Shown here: one piece after another, positions 53,416 through 62,410 of the stretch
Layout: every line of letters starts with the position of its first letter
Position numbering within the stretch: the first letter of the stretch is position 1
Assembly: GCF_020447265.1 (NCBI RefSeq)
Contig: NZ_JAJADR010000001.1
Span: 1,116,001-1,180,000 of the forward strand
Direction: 5' to 3'
DNA length: 64,000 nucleotides
Origin: Hymenobacter lucidus
GTDB lineage: Bacteria > Bacteroidota > Bacteroidia > Cytophagales > Hymenobacteraceae
Translations under genes and position numbers: made by a program
Notes under the pieces: generated by a model
Told to the model about the DNA's origin: nothing
What the model saw: the letters and a program-made list of their open reading frames with translations, nothing else
Databases searched by the model: none

Positions 53416-54459
53416 ATGTCGCTAACTGATCTGCACCCCGCCCTGACTCTGGCCGAGCGGTGGGCCCAATTCAAGCTCGATAACCCCAAAACCCGCATCC
53501 GCGACGCGGCCCGCCTGCTGGGCAGCAGCGAAGCCGAGCTATTGGCTACTGCCTGCACTGGTCAGTCCGACGCGCCCGTGGTGCGCCTCACCGCCGACTT
53601 TGCCGCCCTGCTCAAAGACGTGCCCACGCTGGGCCCCGTCATGGCCCTCACCCGCAACGACAGCGTAGTACACGAGCGGAAAGGAGAGTACCAGAAGGTG
53701 TCGGTGAAGGGGCCCATGGGCCTCGTGCTGGGGGAGGACATCGACCTGCGCCTGTTCATGAGCCACTGGCACCTGGGCTTTGCCGTAAACGAAAACGGCC
53801 GCCGCAGCCTGCAGTTCTTTGCCCAGGATGGCGAGGCCGTGCACAAGATTTACCTGACCGAGAATAGCAACGATGCCGCTTACGACGCGCTGGTAAGCCG
53901 CTTCCGGGCCCCGGAGCAAAATCCCGCCGTGGCCACCCAGCCGCTGCCCGCAGCCGCCCCCGAAACGCCCAATGCCGACATCGACGTGGCCGGCTTCCAG
54001 CAGGCTTGGCGCGCCCTCACCGATACCCACGACTTCTTCGGCCTGCTGCGCGAGTTTGGCGTGAGCCGCACCCAGGCCCTGCGCCTGGGCCCACCCGAGC
54101 TGGTGCAGCGCTTGGGTAACGACGCCATCGTGCGAGGCCTCGAAGCTGCCGCCGCCGCCGAGCTGAGCATTATGCTCTTCGTGGCCAGCCGGGGCTGCAT
54201 CCAGATTCATACCGGCCCGGTGCAGCGCCTGGTAGCTACCGGCCCCTGGTTCAACGTGCTCGACCCTGATTTCAACCTGCACCTCAAGCTGGAAGACGTG
54301 GCCGAATCCTGGCTCGTGAAAAAGCCCACTACCGAGGGCCTAGTACACTCTATTGAGCTCTACGACGCGCAGGGCCGCAACCTGCTGCTGTTTTTCGGCA
54401 AGCGCAAGCCCGGTATTCCCGAGCAGGAAGCCTGGCGCGAGCTGGCTACCAAGCTCTAG
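53416..54459 (+). CDS. hmuS: Hemin-degrading factor (HmuS/HemS family)
   Basis: A 347-residue cytoplasmic heme-handling protein with the internal duplication typical of HemS/ChuS: first half MSHWHLGFAVNENGRRSLQFF and GEAVHKIYLTE, second half FNVLDPDFNLHLKLEDVAESWLVKKPT and HSIELYDAQGRNLLLFFGKRKPG. Members store or degrade imported heme to release iron. ATG at 53416 is used rather than the TTG at 53410. It is the last gene of the heme operon. Confidence 0.93.
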   Translation: MSLTDLHPALTLAERWAQFKLDNPKTRIRDAARLLGSSEAELLATACTGQSDAPVVRLTADFAALLKDVPTLGPVMALTRNDSVVHERKGEYQKVSVKGPMGLVLGEDIDLRLFMSHWHLGFAVNENGRRSLQFFAQDGEAVHKIYLTENSNDAAYDALVSRFRAPEQNPAVATQPLPAAAPETPNADIDVAGFQQAWRALTDTHDFFGLLREFGVSRTQALRLGPPELVQRLGNDAIVRGLEAAAAAELSIMLFVASRGCIQIHTGPVQRLVATGPWFNVLDPDFNLHLKLEDVAESWLVKKPTTEGLVHSIELYDAQGRNLLLFFGKRKPGIPEQEAWRELATKL

Positions 54460-54488
54460 TCAAAGTCAGGTTTTCATCCCAACCAAAC

Positions 54489-54547
54489 AGGCCTTCTCCC
54501 GCACTTACCATCCGCTTTGCTGGCGAGTGGTATGCGGGAGAAGGCCT
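54489..54547. terminator. Long hairpin between convergent hmuS and LytTR genes
   Basis: Perfect 15-bp arms AGGCCTTCTCCCGCA and TGCGGGAGAAGGCCT, extended by ACCA/TGGT, form a strong stem usable from both directions. T-tracts are short. Confidence 0.75.
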
Positions 54548-54574
54548 ACTGTTTAGAGTAGATATCAGACTGCT

Positions 54575-55333
54575 TTACTTGCCCAGCCACTCCTTAAACT
54601 CGGTGGCCCGGTCGCCGCTGACGAGCACCTGCTGGCGGGCGGTGGGCTGGAGCTCTACTTCCAGCCGGCCGGCCGAGTGGTTGTGAATAGTGCCGATGGC
54701 GGGCAGGCTGAGCAGGTACTGGCGGTTGACGCGAAAAAACTGGCGGGGGTTGAGCAGCTGCCCGAGCTTATCGAGGCTGTAGTCGACGGCCAGGCGCTGG
54801 CCCTGCTTCGTGACCATAAATGTGGCGCCTTCTTCGAAGCAGAAGTAGGCTACCTCCTGCGTATCGACGCTGCGCAGCCGGGTGCCCACCGTGACCAAGA
54901 ACCGCTCCTTATACTCGGGCTCGGGAGCGGGGCTCACCAGACGCAGCAGGGCCGGCAGGTCGGCGGGGGTGAAGTGCTGGCGTAGGCGCTGGTACTTGTC
55001 GAGAGCCGCCACCAGCTCGTCGTAGTTAATGGGCTTGAGCAGATAGTCGATGCTGTTCACCCGGAAGGCCTGAATCATGTACTCATCGTAGGCCGTGGTG
55101 AAGATGATGGGCGTGCTCACCTGCACCTGCTCGAAGATGCGGAAGCCCAGGTCGTCTTCCAGGTGGATATCGAGAAAGAGCAGATCGGGGGCGGGGTGGG
55201 CCCGCAGCCAGGCCACGGCCGCCGCCACCGAGGACAGCCGGGCCAGCACCTGAATGGTAGGGTCGTGCTTGCGCAGCTGGCTTTCCAGGCGCCGGGCTGT
55301 CAGGTTTTCGTCTTCGATAATCAGGACGTTCAT
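54575..55333 (-). CDS. LytTR-family response regulator
   Basis: A 252-residue regulator: receiver domain (about 1-120) with IIEDENLTARRLESQL and phospho-acceptor Asp in LLFLDIHLEDDLG, then a LytTR DNA-binding domain (about 150-250, FLVTVGTRLRSVDTQEVAYFCFEEG; FFRVNRQYLLSLPAIGTI). It overlaps the upstream kinase gene by 4 bp, so the two form a classical pair. Targets cannot be told from the sequence; the nearest candidate is the outer-membrane protein upstream of the kinase. Confidence 0.95.
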   Translation of the reverse strand: MNVLIIEDENLTARRLESQLRKHDPTIQVLARLSSVAAAVAWLRAHPAPDLLFLDIHLEDDLGFRIFEQVQVSTPIIFTTAYDEYMIQAFRVNSIDYLLKPINYDELVAALDKYQRLRQHFTPADLPALLRLVSPAPEPEYKERFLVTVGTRLRSVDTQEVAYFCFEEGATFMVTKQGQRLAVDYSLDKLGQLLNPRQFFRVNRQYLLSLPAIGTIHNHSAGRLEVELQPTARQQVLVSGDRATEFKEWLGK

Positions 55334-56448
55334 GCGGGAATCAGGGGGATGCGGACTATAAACTCGGCCTCGGTTTCGGTGGTGTACACGAAGGCCTCGG
55401 TGAGCAGGCGGTAGCGGTTACGGATATTATCGAGGCCTACGCCGGTGGAGGCGTAGGTGGCCGGGCGGCGCTGCAAGGTGTTGCGCACCACCACCGCGCT
55501 GCCTTCTAGCCTGATATGCACCAGCAGCGGCTTCTGCTGCGACATAGCGTTGTGCTTCACCGCATTTTCGACCAGTAGCTGCAGCGTGAGCGGGGCAATG
55601 CGGTAGGCCTGCCGGGCATCGTCGGGCACCTGCACTCGCACGTCGAACTTGTCTTCGAAGCGGATTTTGAGCAGAAACGTGTAGGCCTTGATGAAGTCCA
55701 GCTCGGTACCCAGCGGCACCAGGTCATGCTCGCGCTGCTCCAGGGTGTAGCGGTAGGCGCGGGAAAGCTGGTCGATGAACTGCTCGGAAAGGTCGGCATC
55801 GACGTGCACCAGGGAGGAGAGGATACTCAGGCTGTTGAAGAGAAAGTGCGGGTTGACCTGGCTTTTGAGGGCCGCAAACTGGGCCTGCAGGTTCTCGTTT
55901 TCGAGCTGCTGGGTGCGGGCATGAAAGGCGCGCACCCGTAGCAGCGCCCGGCTGTTGGCCACCAGATAGAAAGCCGACAGCATCAGCATCAGGAAAAACC
56001 CGTCGTTGGCGCGGTGGTGCAGGGCAATGTGCTCTGGGGCCAGGCCCGCGGTGCGCTGCGGTTTGAACCCGGGAATGAGCTTAAACAGCAGGTGCATCAC
56101 ACTGACGTAGGCAATGATGAACCCGGCGGCCAGCGCCATTGAAATCAGCAGCGTGGCCAGTTGGGCGGGCAGCTTGAGCTCCAGCAGAAAATCTTCGCCA
56201 AACCAGTTGAACAGCCGCTGCTGAATCCACTCCACCATGCTCAGCCACACGAAGTAGAAGAGCAGCAGCACCACCCCCTGTAGCACCAGAATCGGCAACG
56301 ACCAGAGGAAGTCGTGCCAGTTGTAGTGCAGCTCGGGAAAGTTGATGTAAGTATGAATCGGCAGGTAAATAATGACCAGACTCAGGGCCAGCTTCCACTT
56401 TTGGCGGGCGCTGAGGTGGTAAACAGCCGAGGGGGAGAGGGAGGTCAT
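55330..56448 (-). CDS. LytS-like sensor histidine kinase (His_kinase family)
   Basis: A 372-residue membrane kinase. About four transmembrane segments lie in the first ~190 residues (LALSLVIIYLPIHTYI; LWSLPILVLQGVVLLLFYFVW; LATLLISMALAAGFIIAYVSV; a fourth after DGFFLM). Then comes QVNPHFLFNSLSILSSLV with the phospho-accepting His and the ATPase part LQLLVENAVKHNA and GVGLDNIRNRYRLL. The start MTSLSPSAVYHLSARQ (56448) was preferred because the longer frame to 56553 runs into degenerate intergenic repeat sequence. Confidence 0.92.
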   Translation of the reverse strand: MTSLSPSAVYHLSARQKWKLALSLVIIYLPIHTYINFPELHYNWHDFLWSLPILVLQGVVLLLFYFVWLSMVEWIQQRLFNWFGEDFLLELKLPAQLATLLISMALAAGFIIAYVSVMHLLFKLIPGFKPQRTAGLAPEHIALHHRANDGFFLMLMLSAFYLVANSRALLRVRAFHARTQQLENENLQAQFAALKSQVNPHFLFNSLSILSSLVHVDADLSEQFIDQLSRAYRYTLEQREHDLVPLGTELDFIKAYTFLLKIRFEDKFDVRVQVPDDARQAYRIAPLTLQLLVENAVKHNAMSQQKPLLVHIRLEGSAVVVRNTLQRRPATYASTGVGLDNIRNRYRLLTEAFVYTTETEAEFIVRIPLIPA

Positions 56449-56592
56449 GGAGGAGGGTAGGTGGGCCGTCAAGAACGGCATTCCGCAGTAGAACGTCAGG
56501 TCAAGGTTGCCGAGGAAGCTCGTCTGCTGACGTTGTTGGGAAAAGCACGTCATGTCGAACGAAGCCCGCGAGCTGCGCCGCCGCTGACGCCT

Positions 56593-59193
56593 TTATGGCC
56601 GGCCGCCGCTGGGCTGGGCCGTGGGGGTTTCGGTGCCTTCGCCGCCGCTTTTTAGGTCGTCGTTGTTCACCGACTTCTTGCGCCGCGTGGGGCCGGCCGT
56701 GAGCTTGCCGATGCGGTAGCTGAAGTTGGCCCGGAAGCCCAGCATCTGCATCGTATTCACACTGTTCTGGGTGACGAGCGGCGACACGACCTCGCTGCGT
56801 AGCTGGTATTTTGGGTTCAGGAAATTATCAACACCGAAGCCCAGGCTGGCTTTTTTGTCCCACAGGTCGCGCTTCAAACCCAGGCTATACACCCCGAAGC
56901 CGCTCTGGTAGCCCTGCAGCTGCACCTGCCGGCCGCGGTAGAAGCCAAAGAACTGCAGGCCCCAGTTTTTGGTGAAGTTGTAGGAGCCAAACAGCCGCCC
57001 GCTCACCACCCAGCCCTCGTTACCGGCATTGTAGAGCGGGTCGGAGACGTTGTTGCGCAGCACGGCATAGTAGAGGTCGGGTCCGCCGCTGAGGCTGAGC
57101 TTGCCGGCAATGTTGACGTTGGCAAACACGTTGATACCGTAGGCGTTTTCGTTGCCGATGTTGGCGTACGTCGTCCGCAGCGTGTCGCCGCCCAGCACGC
57201 TGCGCACGGCCTGAATAGAGCCTTCCGTGTTGCGGGCAAAGGCGCTGAAGTTGAGCGTAGTGCCTTTCAGGAAGGTGCTGTACGACAACTCGAAGCTATT
57301 GGTGTATTCGGGGCGGAGCAGCGGATTACCCTGCGTTACATTCAGCGGGTTGGCAGCCTGCAAATTGGGGTTCAGAAACTGCAGCGAAGGGCGCTGAATG
57401 CGGCGGTTGTAGGCCGCCTTGAGCACGTTGCCGTTGGCCAGCTTGCGCGAGAGGTTTACGCTGGGCACCAGCACGCCGTAGGAGGGCAGGGTCACGGTTT
57501 CGTTGGTCTGAAAATCCGCGTCGATAGTGGTGTGCTCGTAGCGGGCCCCGGCCTTGAGGCTGTAGCTCTTCAGGAAGCTCAGCGTGTACGATACATAGGC
57601 GGCGGCCACGTTCTGGTTGTAGGTAAATACGTTCGACAGGCTGCTGCTCGTCAGAGGCAGAAACGCGCCGTCGGGGCCGTCGGCGGCCAGGTAGGTGTAC
57701 TGGCTGCGCACCCGCCGCATAATGTCCTTGCCGCCCAGCTCCACCAGCTGACTTTTGCCGATGGGTACCTGGTAGTCGGCCTGCACGGTTACTTCCTGGT
57801 TGTAGCTGTCGTTCTGGTTTTTGAGCCGCGCCGTCACGGCCTCGCCCGAACTCAGCAGAGCGTTGGTGAAGTCGTTGGTGGCGTTGGTGCGGCTGTAGAG
57901 CGTGAGCAGGCTGAACTCGTGCTGGGGCTGAGCGAAGAGGTGGGTGTAGTTTAGGCTCAGATCCAGGTTGTTGGTTTTGTCGGTCACCTGCACATTGCGC
58001 AGGCTGCTGGCCTGCAACGCACCGCCCTCGTAGGTTTGGGTCAGCAGGCCGTCCTGGTAATTGCGGCCGTTGCGGATGCCCAGCTGGGCGCCCAAAGCCA
58101 GGGAGCTCTGCTTGTTGATGTCGTAGTCCCAGCCCAGGTTGTAGCGGCCCCCAAACTGCGCGCGGCGGGTATCGGCCTGCTGGGTGGTGAGGCGCTGGCT
58201 GCCGTCGAGCGGGTCGGTGGTGAGCTGGGTGTTGCTGAACGAGCCGGGCGTGTTGTAGCCCGCCCGGCCGCCGCCGCCCAGCGAAAAGCCCATCTTGCCC
58301 ACCCGGTAGCCCGCATTCAGGCCCAAATCGGCGCTGCGGAAACCCGCGCTGCCGCGCACGTCCAGGGTTTTGCCCTGCAGGTTGTCTTTCTTGGTGATGA
58401 TGTTGATGATGCCGCCCGAGCCCTCGGCGTCATATTTGGCCGAAGGCGAGGTAATAACTTCCACGCTCTTAATCTGGTCGGCCGGAATCTGCTTTAGCGC
58501 GTCGGCCACGTTGCTGGCCGTAATGGTCGAGGGCTTGTTGTTGATGAGCACCTTGATGTTGGACGAGCCCCGCAACGACACGTTGCCGTCGAGGTCTACC
58601 GAGAGCAGCGGCACGCGCTTGAGCACGTCGGTAGCGTCGCCGCCGCGGGTGGTCTGGTCCTGCTCGGCGTTGTAGACGGTGCGGTCTACCTTTTCCTCAA
58701 TCAACGCCCGCTGGCCTTCTACCACCACTTCCTTGAGCTGCTGCGCCGTCGATTCGAGCGTGAGCGTGCCCAGGCCTACCGTTTCGCCCTGCTCAGTAAA
58801 CGTCACGCCGGGCTTTTCCAAAGACTTGTAGCCGATAAAGCTCACCTGCACCGTGTAGCTGCCGGTGGCCACGCCGCTGAGCGTGAATTTGCCCTTATCA
58901 TCGGCCACGGTGCCATCCACGGGCTTGCCGGTAGCGGCGCTCAGCAACGCCACCGTAGCAAAAGGTACCGGCTGCTTATTGCCCGCATCCAGCACCGTGC
59001 CCGTGAGCTTGCCCCGGCCGGGCACGGCGGCCGGCTGGGCCTCAGCAGGTGCACCGGCGGGCCGCCCAGCGGGGCCGGTAGCGGGCCGCCCATCAGTGGC
59101 AGAAGCGGGCCGGCCCTCCGGACGCGGTTGGTTTTGGGCGAAAACAAGCCCGGGAACGGCCACAAGGGCGAGGCAGAGAAGCTGACTTTTCAT
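56593..59193 (-). CDS. TonB-dependent-receptor-like outer-membrane beta-barrel protein
   Basis: An 866-residue outer-membrane protein: signal peptide, a Pro/Ala/Gly-rich linker, a CarboxypepD_reg-like domain (about 58-150, GKLTGTVLDAGNKQPVPFATV), a plug (VDLDGNVSLRGSSNIKVLINNKPSTI; AEGSGGIINIITKK) and a large OMP_b-brl_3-type barrel. The low-complexity segment at about 22-55 is rich in PAGRPA-type repeats. Substrate unknown. The final ~40 residues after the barrel are hydrophilic and unusual (KLTAGPTRRKKSVNNDDLK). It lies upstream of the kinase/LytTR pair on the same strand. Confidence 0.9.
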   Translation of the reverse strand: MKSQLLCLALVAVPGLVFAQNQPRPEGRPASATDGRPATGPAGRPAGAPAEAQPAAVPGRGKLTGTVLDAGNKQPVPFATVALLSAATGKPVDGTVADDKGKFTLSGVATGSYTVQVSFIGYKSLEKPGVTFTEQGETVGLGTLTLESTAQQLKEVVVEGQRALIEEKVDRTVYNAEQDQTTRGGDATDVLKRVPLLSVDLDGNVSLRGSSNIKVLINNKPSTITASNVADALKQIPADQIKSVEVITSPSAKYDAEGSGGIINIITKKDNLQGKTLDVRGSAGFRSADLGLNAGYRVGKMGFSLGGGGRAGYNTPGSFSNTQLTTDPLDGSQRLTTQQADTRRAQFGGRYNLGWDYDINKQSSLALGAQLGIRNGRNYQDGLLTQTYEGGALQASSLRNVQVTDKTNNLDLSLNYTHLFAQPQHEFSLLTLYSRTNATNDFTNALLSSGEAVTARLKNQNDSYNQEVTVQADYQVPIGKSQLVELGGKDIMRRVRSQYTYLAADGPDGAFLPLTSSSLSNVFTYNQNVAAAYVSYTLSFLKSYSLKAGARYEHTTIDADFQTNETVTLPSYGVLVPSVNLSRKLANGNVLKAAYNRRIQRPSLQFLNPNLQAANPLNVTQGNPLLRPEYTNSFELSYSTFLKGTTLNFSAFARNTEGSIQAVRSVLGGDTLRTTYANIGNENAYGINVFANVNIAGKLSLSGGPDLYYAVLRNNVSDPLYNAGNEGWVVSGRLFGSYNFTKNWGLQFFGFYRGRQVQLQGYQSGFGVYSLGLKRDLWDKKASLGFGVDNFLNPKYQLRSEVVSPLVTQNSVNTMQMLGFRANFSYRIGKLTAGPTRRKKSVNNDDLKSGGEGTETPTAQPSGGRP

Positions 59194-59420
59194 AGCAGAA
59201 GGTTCCGACTGGTAGCCGGTAATGGAACGAAGCTACCGTCCTGCCTTCTGCTGTGGAAACCGATGTTGCTGAATGCCGCTTTTTCCGGGTTGAATTCCTC
59301 TAAGTAGCGCTGGAATCATTCAGTAGGCCTGGGGCGCGACTTGCACCACTACCGGCAGCAATCCGGATTCTTATCGGCCGTTGCGGTAGCCGCTAGCCGC
59401 CAGTGCAAGGCCCCGCCCGG

Positions 59421-59732
59421 CTAAAACTTTCGGGCGTGGCAGGCCGAGCAGTCGGCTGCCGTGGGCAGCATGTAAGAGTGCTGTTCAATGGCGGTGTCCA
59501 GGGCGTGGCGAAAGGCGACAAGCAGCTTTTCCCGCTCCACGGTCGGCATGTTCTGCAATACCTGTTCAATGGAGGCCCGGTAGACGTGCGCCATGAAATT
59601 GGGGCCGTAGGCGGCAAAAAAGCCGTTGTGGAGCGCATCAAACGTGGCTTTCTCGGACGTGGAAATCGACTGGGAAAGAGCTAGCCAGTCTTTGGCGTTG
59701 TTGTCCAGGCTAAGTTGCAGGGATTCGTTCAT
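59421..59732 (-). CDS. Small helical protein with C-terminal CxxCH motif
   Basis: A 103-residue protein without a signal peptide. Most of it is helical (LSQSISTSEKATFDALHNGFFAAYG; REKLLVAFRHALDTAIEQHSYM), and it ends AADCSACHARKF, so a CxxCH motif lies within the last ten residues. Without an export signal, covalent heme attachment is unlikely; the motif might bind metal or heme non-covalently. No family is recognised. It is monocistronic. Confidence 0.6.
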   Translation of the reverse strand: MNESLQLSLDNNAKDWLALSQSISTSEKATFDALHNGFFAAYGPNFMAHVYRASIEQVLQNMPTVEREKLLVAFRHALDTAIEQHSYMLPTAADCSACHARKF

Positions 59733-59919
59733 GGGCTTGCGAGCAAACTAGTAGCAGTGACAAGGGAAAAGAAGTGCCGGGGCAGATACCGCCCGGCCCG
59801 CAAAGCTTGCCTTTTGCCCGCCCGGGTTTCGTGACATACGTCATGTCGGGGTATGATGCTGCTCATCTTTTGCCGGGTTTCAAAGCCGCACCTTTGCTTT
59901 CGTACCTCACTGCTGCCCC

Positions 59920-60954
59920 ATGAAAACCACGGTCTTTAGTACCAAGCCTTTTGAGCAGGCCTATCTGAGCGCAGCTCTCGACTCCGAGCATCCGCTACAT
60001 TTCGTCGAAGCCAATCTGAGCGTCGAAACGGCCTCGCTGGCCCAGGGCTCGGAGGCGGTGGCCATTTTCAGCACCGATGATGCCTCCGCGCCGGTACTCG
60101 ATGCCCTGTATGCGCAGGGCGTGCGGTTCATTGCCATCCGGGCCACCGGCCACGACCAGGTAGACCTGGCCCACGCCCAGCAGCTGGGCCTGCGTGTGGC
60201 CAACGTACCCGAATACTCGCCCTACGCCATTGCCGAACACGCCCTGGCGTTGATGCTGGCCCTCAACCGCCGCCTCATTCAGGCTGACCGCCAGCTGCGG
60301 GCCTACGACTTCCGGCTCGACGAGCTGATCGGCTTCGACCTGCACGGTAAAACCGTCGGCATTATCGGCCTGGGTCATATCGGGGGCATTGTGGCCGGCA
60401 TTCTGAAAGGCTTCGGCTGCCGCCTGTTGGGCTATGACCCGCTGCCTAACCCGGAGCTAACTGCCCGCCACGGTCTGGCCTATACTACCCTGGACGAACT
60501 GTGCGCCGAGGCTGATATCATCACGCTGCACGCGCCCATGGTACCCCACGCGCCCTACCTGATCAATGCCGCCCGTCTGGCCCGGATGAAGCCGGGCGTG
60601 ATGCTGATAAACACCAGCCGGGGCGGGGAGCTCGATACCGAAGCCGCCCTGGCCGCCCTCGATTCGGGGCAGCTGGGTTACCTGGGCCTCGATGTGTATG
60701 AGCGGGAACAGGCGCTGTTCTTTCAGGATCATTCGCAGCAGCCACCGGCCGATGCGGTATTTGCCCGGCTGCTTACCTATCCCAATGTGCTCATCACCGG
60801 CCACCAGGCATTTCTAACTCAGGAAGCGCTGCGCAACATTGCCACCACCACCCGCCAGAATCTGGATGCCTGGGCCGCTGGCAGGCCGCTAGCAACGGAG
60901 CTGACTCACGCTGAGCCTAAATCGGTGGTGTCCCAGCCGGGCTTGCTGGTGTAG
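59920..60954 (+). CDS. ldhA: D-lactate dehydrogenase (2-hydroxyacid dehydrogenase family)
   Basis: A 344-residue NAD-dependent D-2-hydroxyacid dehydrogenase. The Rossmann motif is VGIIGLGHIGG (about residues 146-156); catalytic Arg in NTSRGGELD, Glu in the VYERE region and His in GHQAFLT are all placed as in D-LDH. RATGHDQVDLAHAQQLGLRVANVPEYSPYAIAEHA is characteristic of the D-lactate subgroup. It would reduce pyruvate to D-lactate under fermentative conditions. A -7-like CACCTTTG (59889-59896) precedes the gene. Confidence 0.9.
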   Translation: MKTTVFSTKPFEQAYLSAALDSEHPLHFVEANLSVETASLAQGSEAVAIFSTDDASAPVLDALYAQGVRFIAIRATGHDQVDLAHAQQLGLRVANVPEYSPYAIAEHALALMLALNRRLIQADRQLRAYDFRLDELIGFDLHGKTVGIIGLGHIGGIVAGILKGFGCRLLGYDPLPNPELTARHGLAYTTLDELCAEADIITLHAPMVPHAPYLINAARLARMKPGVMLINTSRGGELDTEAALAALDSGQLGYLGLDVYEREQALFFQDHSQQPPADAVFARLLTYPNVLITGHQAFLTQEALRNIATTTRQNLDAWAAGRPLATELTHAEPKSVVSQPGLLV

Positions 60955-61006
60955 TGCCGCCCCGAAACGTTTCTTTACTTTTCACCCTGTTTTTCGCACC
61001 TCAGCT

Positions 61007-61120
61007 ATGGAACCCGCCCCAGTTTCTTCGCCGGACACTTCCTCCCGCGACACGCTCATTACTTCCGCCTTTATGGTCACGCTAGTGCTGCTGGCCGCCT
61101 TGGTCATCGGGCTACGCTAA
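61007..61120 (+). CDS. 37-residue single-pass membrane protein
   Basis: A short ORF starting MEPAPVSSPDTSSRD followed by one hydrophobic helix (FMVTLVLLAALVIGL) and a terminal Arg. It begins 52 bp after ldhA and ends 53 bp before a terminator. The short polar head and single helix are typical of small membrane proteins, but I cannot assign a role. Confidence 0.5.
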   Translation: MEPAPVSSPDTSSRDTLITSAFMVTLVLLAALVIGLR

Positions 61121-61172
61121 GTGGCGAACTGCGACACCGGTTGAGGAAACCAGTGAGCGGAACCTTATAAAA

Positions 61173-61210
61173 CAGAAAGGCCTCTAGCGTGCTGCTAGAG
61201 GCCTTTTCTG
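61173..61210. terminator. Bidirectional terminator between ldhA region and tRNA-Arg
   Basis: CAGAAAGGCCTCTAGC / GCTAGAGGCCTTTTCTG pair with a 5-nt loop and one unpaired base; T-rich on both sides. It ends at the base next to the tRNA 3' end, serving the minus-strand tRNA and the plus-strand ldhA transcript. Confidence 0.9.
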
Positions 61211-61284
61211 TGGTCGTATAAGGAGTCGAACCTTAAACCTTCTGATTCGTAGTCAGATGCTCTATCCAATTGAGCTATACAACC
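61211..61284 (-). tRNA. tRNA-Arg (anticodon ACG)
   Basis: A 74-nt tRNA on the minus strand. Acceptor GGTTGTA pairs with TACGACC, the D-arm is GCTC...GAGC, the anticodon stem-loop is TCTGA-CTACGAA-TCAGA with anticodon ACG (read as ICG after deamination), and the T-arm is TAAGG-TTCGACT-CCTTA with A as discriminator. The 3' CCA is not encoded. Confidence 0.95.
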
Positions 61285-61407
61285 ATTTACCGGTTTGGTG
61301 CTGCAAAGATAAGAGCAAAAAATCGGGTCAAGCAAACCTGAGGGGAAAATTCTTCTGAAAAAAGACCCTAAGAAAGCACAAATCGTTGAAAGTCAGTTTT
61401 AATATTT

Positions 61408-62118
61408 TTACTCCGCAGCGGTGCTGCGGCTCAAGGCTCGCTTCAAGGCGCGGTTGAAGATATAATAGAGCCCAAACAGCGAGATGATAATCAGCCCCAC
61501 CAGTAGCAGTTTGCCCGCCGTGCCGGTGTCGGGGTTGCGGACCAGGGCAAACACGTCCTGGGCCTTGGTGCCGAGCCAGTAGAAAAACAAACTACGCGGC
61601 AGCATGCCCAGCACGCTGCCCAGTAAAAAGCGTCGCCGGTCGATGCGCATCACGGCCAGCACGAAGGTCATCAGGGCGAAGGGCAGCACTGGCGAAATGC
61701 GGGTGAGAATGATGAGCTGCAGGCTTTGGGTTTTCAGCTCCCGCATCACGGCTTCGGCCTTGGGAAAGTGGTGCAGAAAGGTGGTCATCTTGCCGTGGTC
61801 GAGGCGGGAAGCCACCTCGTAGCCCACCAGTGCCGCCAGGGCATAGGCCAGTACCATACCGGGCAGCCCGGCCCAATCGAAGTAAAAACCAGTTACCAGG
61901 GCCACGAATGTGGTAGGCGTGAGGGCAAAGGCCATGGTGACGCCAATGAAGGCGAAATAAAACAGCATCTGGCCCAGTGTTAGTCGGTGGAGCAACTCCT
62001 GGTTTTGGTAGAGCAGGTAGCTTAGCACCGAGCTGCCAACAACCGGCATGGCTACCAGCATACCCATCGAGAGTAGAGTAGAGGCGTTTTTTTGGAAAAG
62101 CTCTTTGAGAAAAGCCAT
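61408..62118 (-). CDS. TVP38/TMEM64-family membrane protein
   Basis: A 236-residue inner-membrane protein with about six hydrophobic segments. The SNARE-associated/VTT (DedA-like) domain is visible in GFYFDWAGLPGMVLAYALAALVGYEVASRL and LQLIILTRISPVLPFALMTF. Members affect lipid transport and membrane homeostasis. The start MAFLKELFQKNASTLL at 62118 is preferred; the open frame to 62289 adds ~57 residues unlike the family. Confidence 0.88.
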   Translation of the reverse strand: MAFLKELFQKNASTLLSMGMLVAMPVVGSSVLSYLLYQNQELLHRLTLGQMLFYFAFIGVTMAFALTPTTFVALVTGFYFDWAGLPGMVLAYALAALVGYEVASRLDHGKMTTFLHHFPKAEAVMRELKTQSLQLIILTRISPVLPFALMTFVLAVMRIDRRRFLLGSVLGMLPRSLFFYWLGTKAQDVFALVRNPDTGTAGKLLLVGLIIISLFGLYYIFNRALKRALSRSTAAE

Positions 62119-62350
62119 AGGCAGCGGAAAATCAATTAGGCCGGCCAGCAGCAGCCGGCCCGAAGGTAGAACGAAAGAAGCGGCCGGAAGGCTACACCTA
62201 CCCTTCAGCGGGAAAGCGGCTTCGGCTTCGTAGGCTAATCGGGACTGCTGCGCGGCGGCAGCTTTGCCAGAAAACACACGAATTAACATATGGGCGCTAC
62301 CCAGCGGTGGCCCACAAGAATCGGGTAAACTTTTCTCTCGCCAGCCTTCT

Positions 62351-62358
62351 TACCTTTG
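62351..62358 (+). promoter_or_regulatory. Bacteroidota -7 element upstream of the metB-like gene
   Basis: TACCTTTG fits the TANNTTTG consensus, 52 bp before the start codon. The -33 region is only a weak TTTTC, so the call rests on the -7 match. Confidence 0.5.
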
Positions 62359-62410
62359 GCGCCCTAACTCCGAGCACCAGCACCTTTTTTGATTCCGTAA
62401 CAACTCACCC

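Noticed and set aside
56449..56592. N-terminal extension of the LytS-like kinase and possible gene in the gap
   Set aside because: The stretch resembles degenerate copies of a GTCAT/GAACG-type intergenic repeat and has no coding character.
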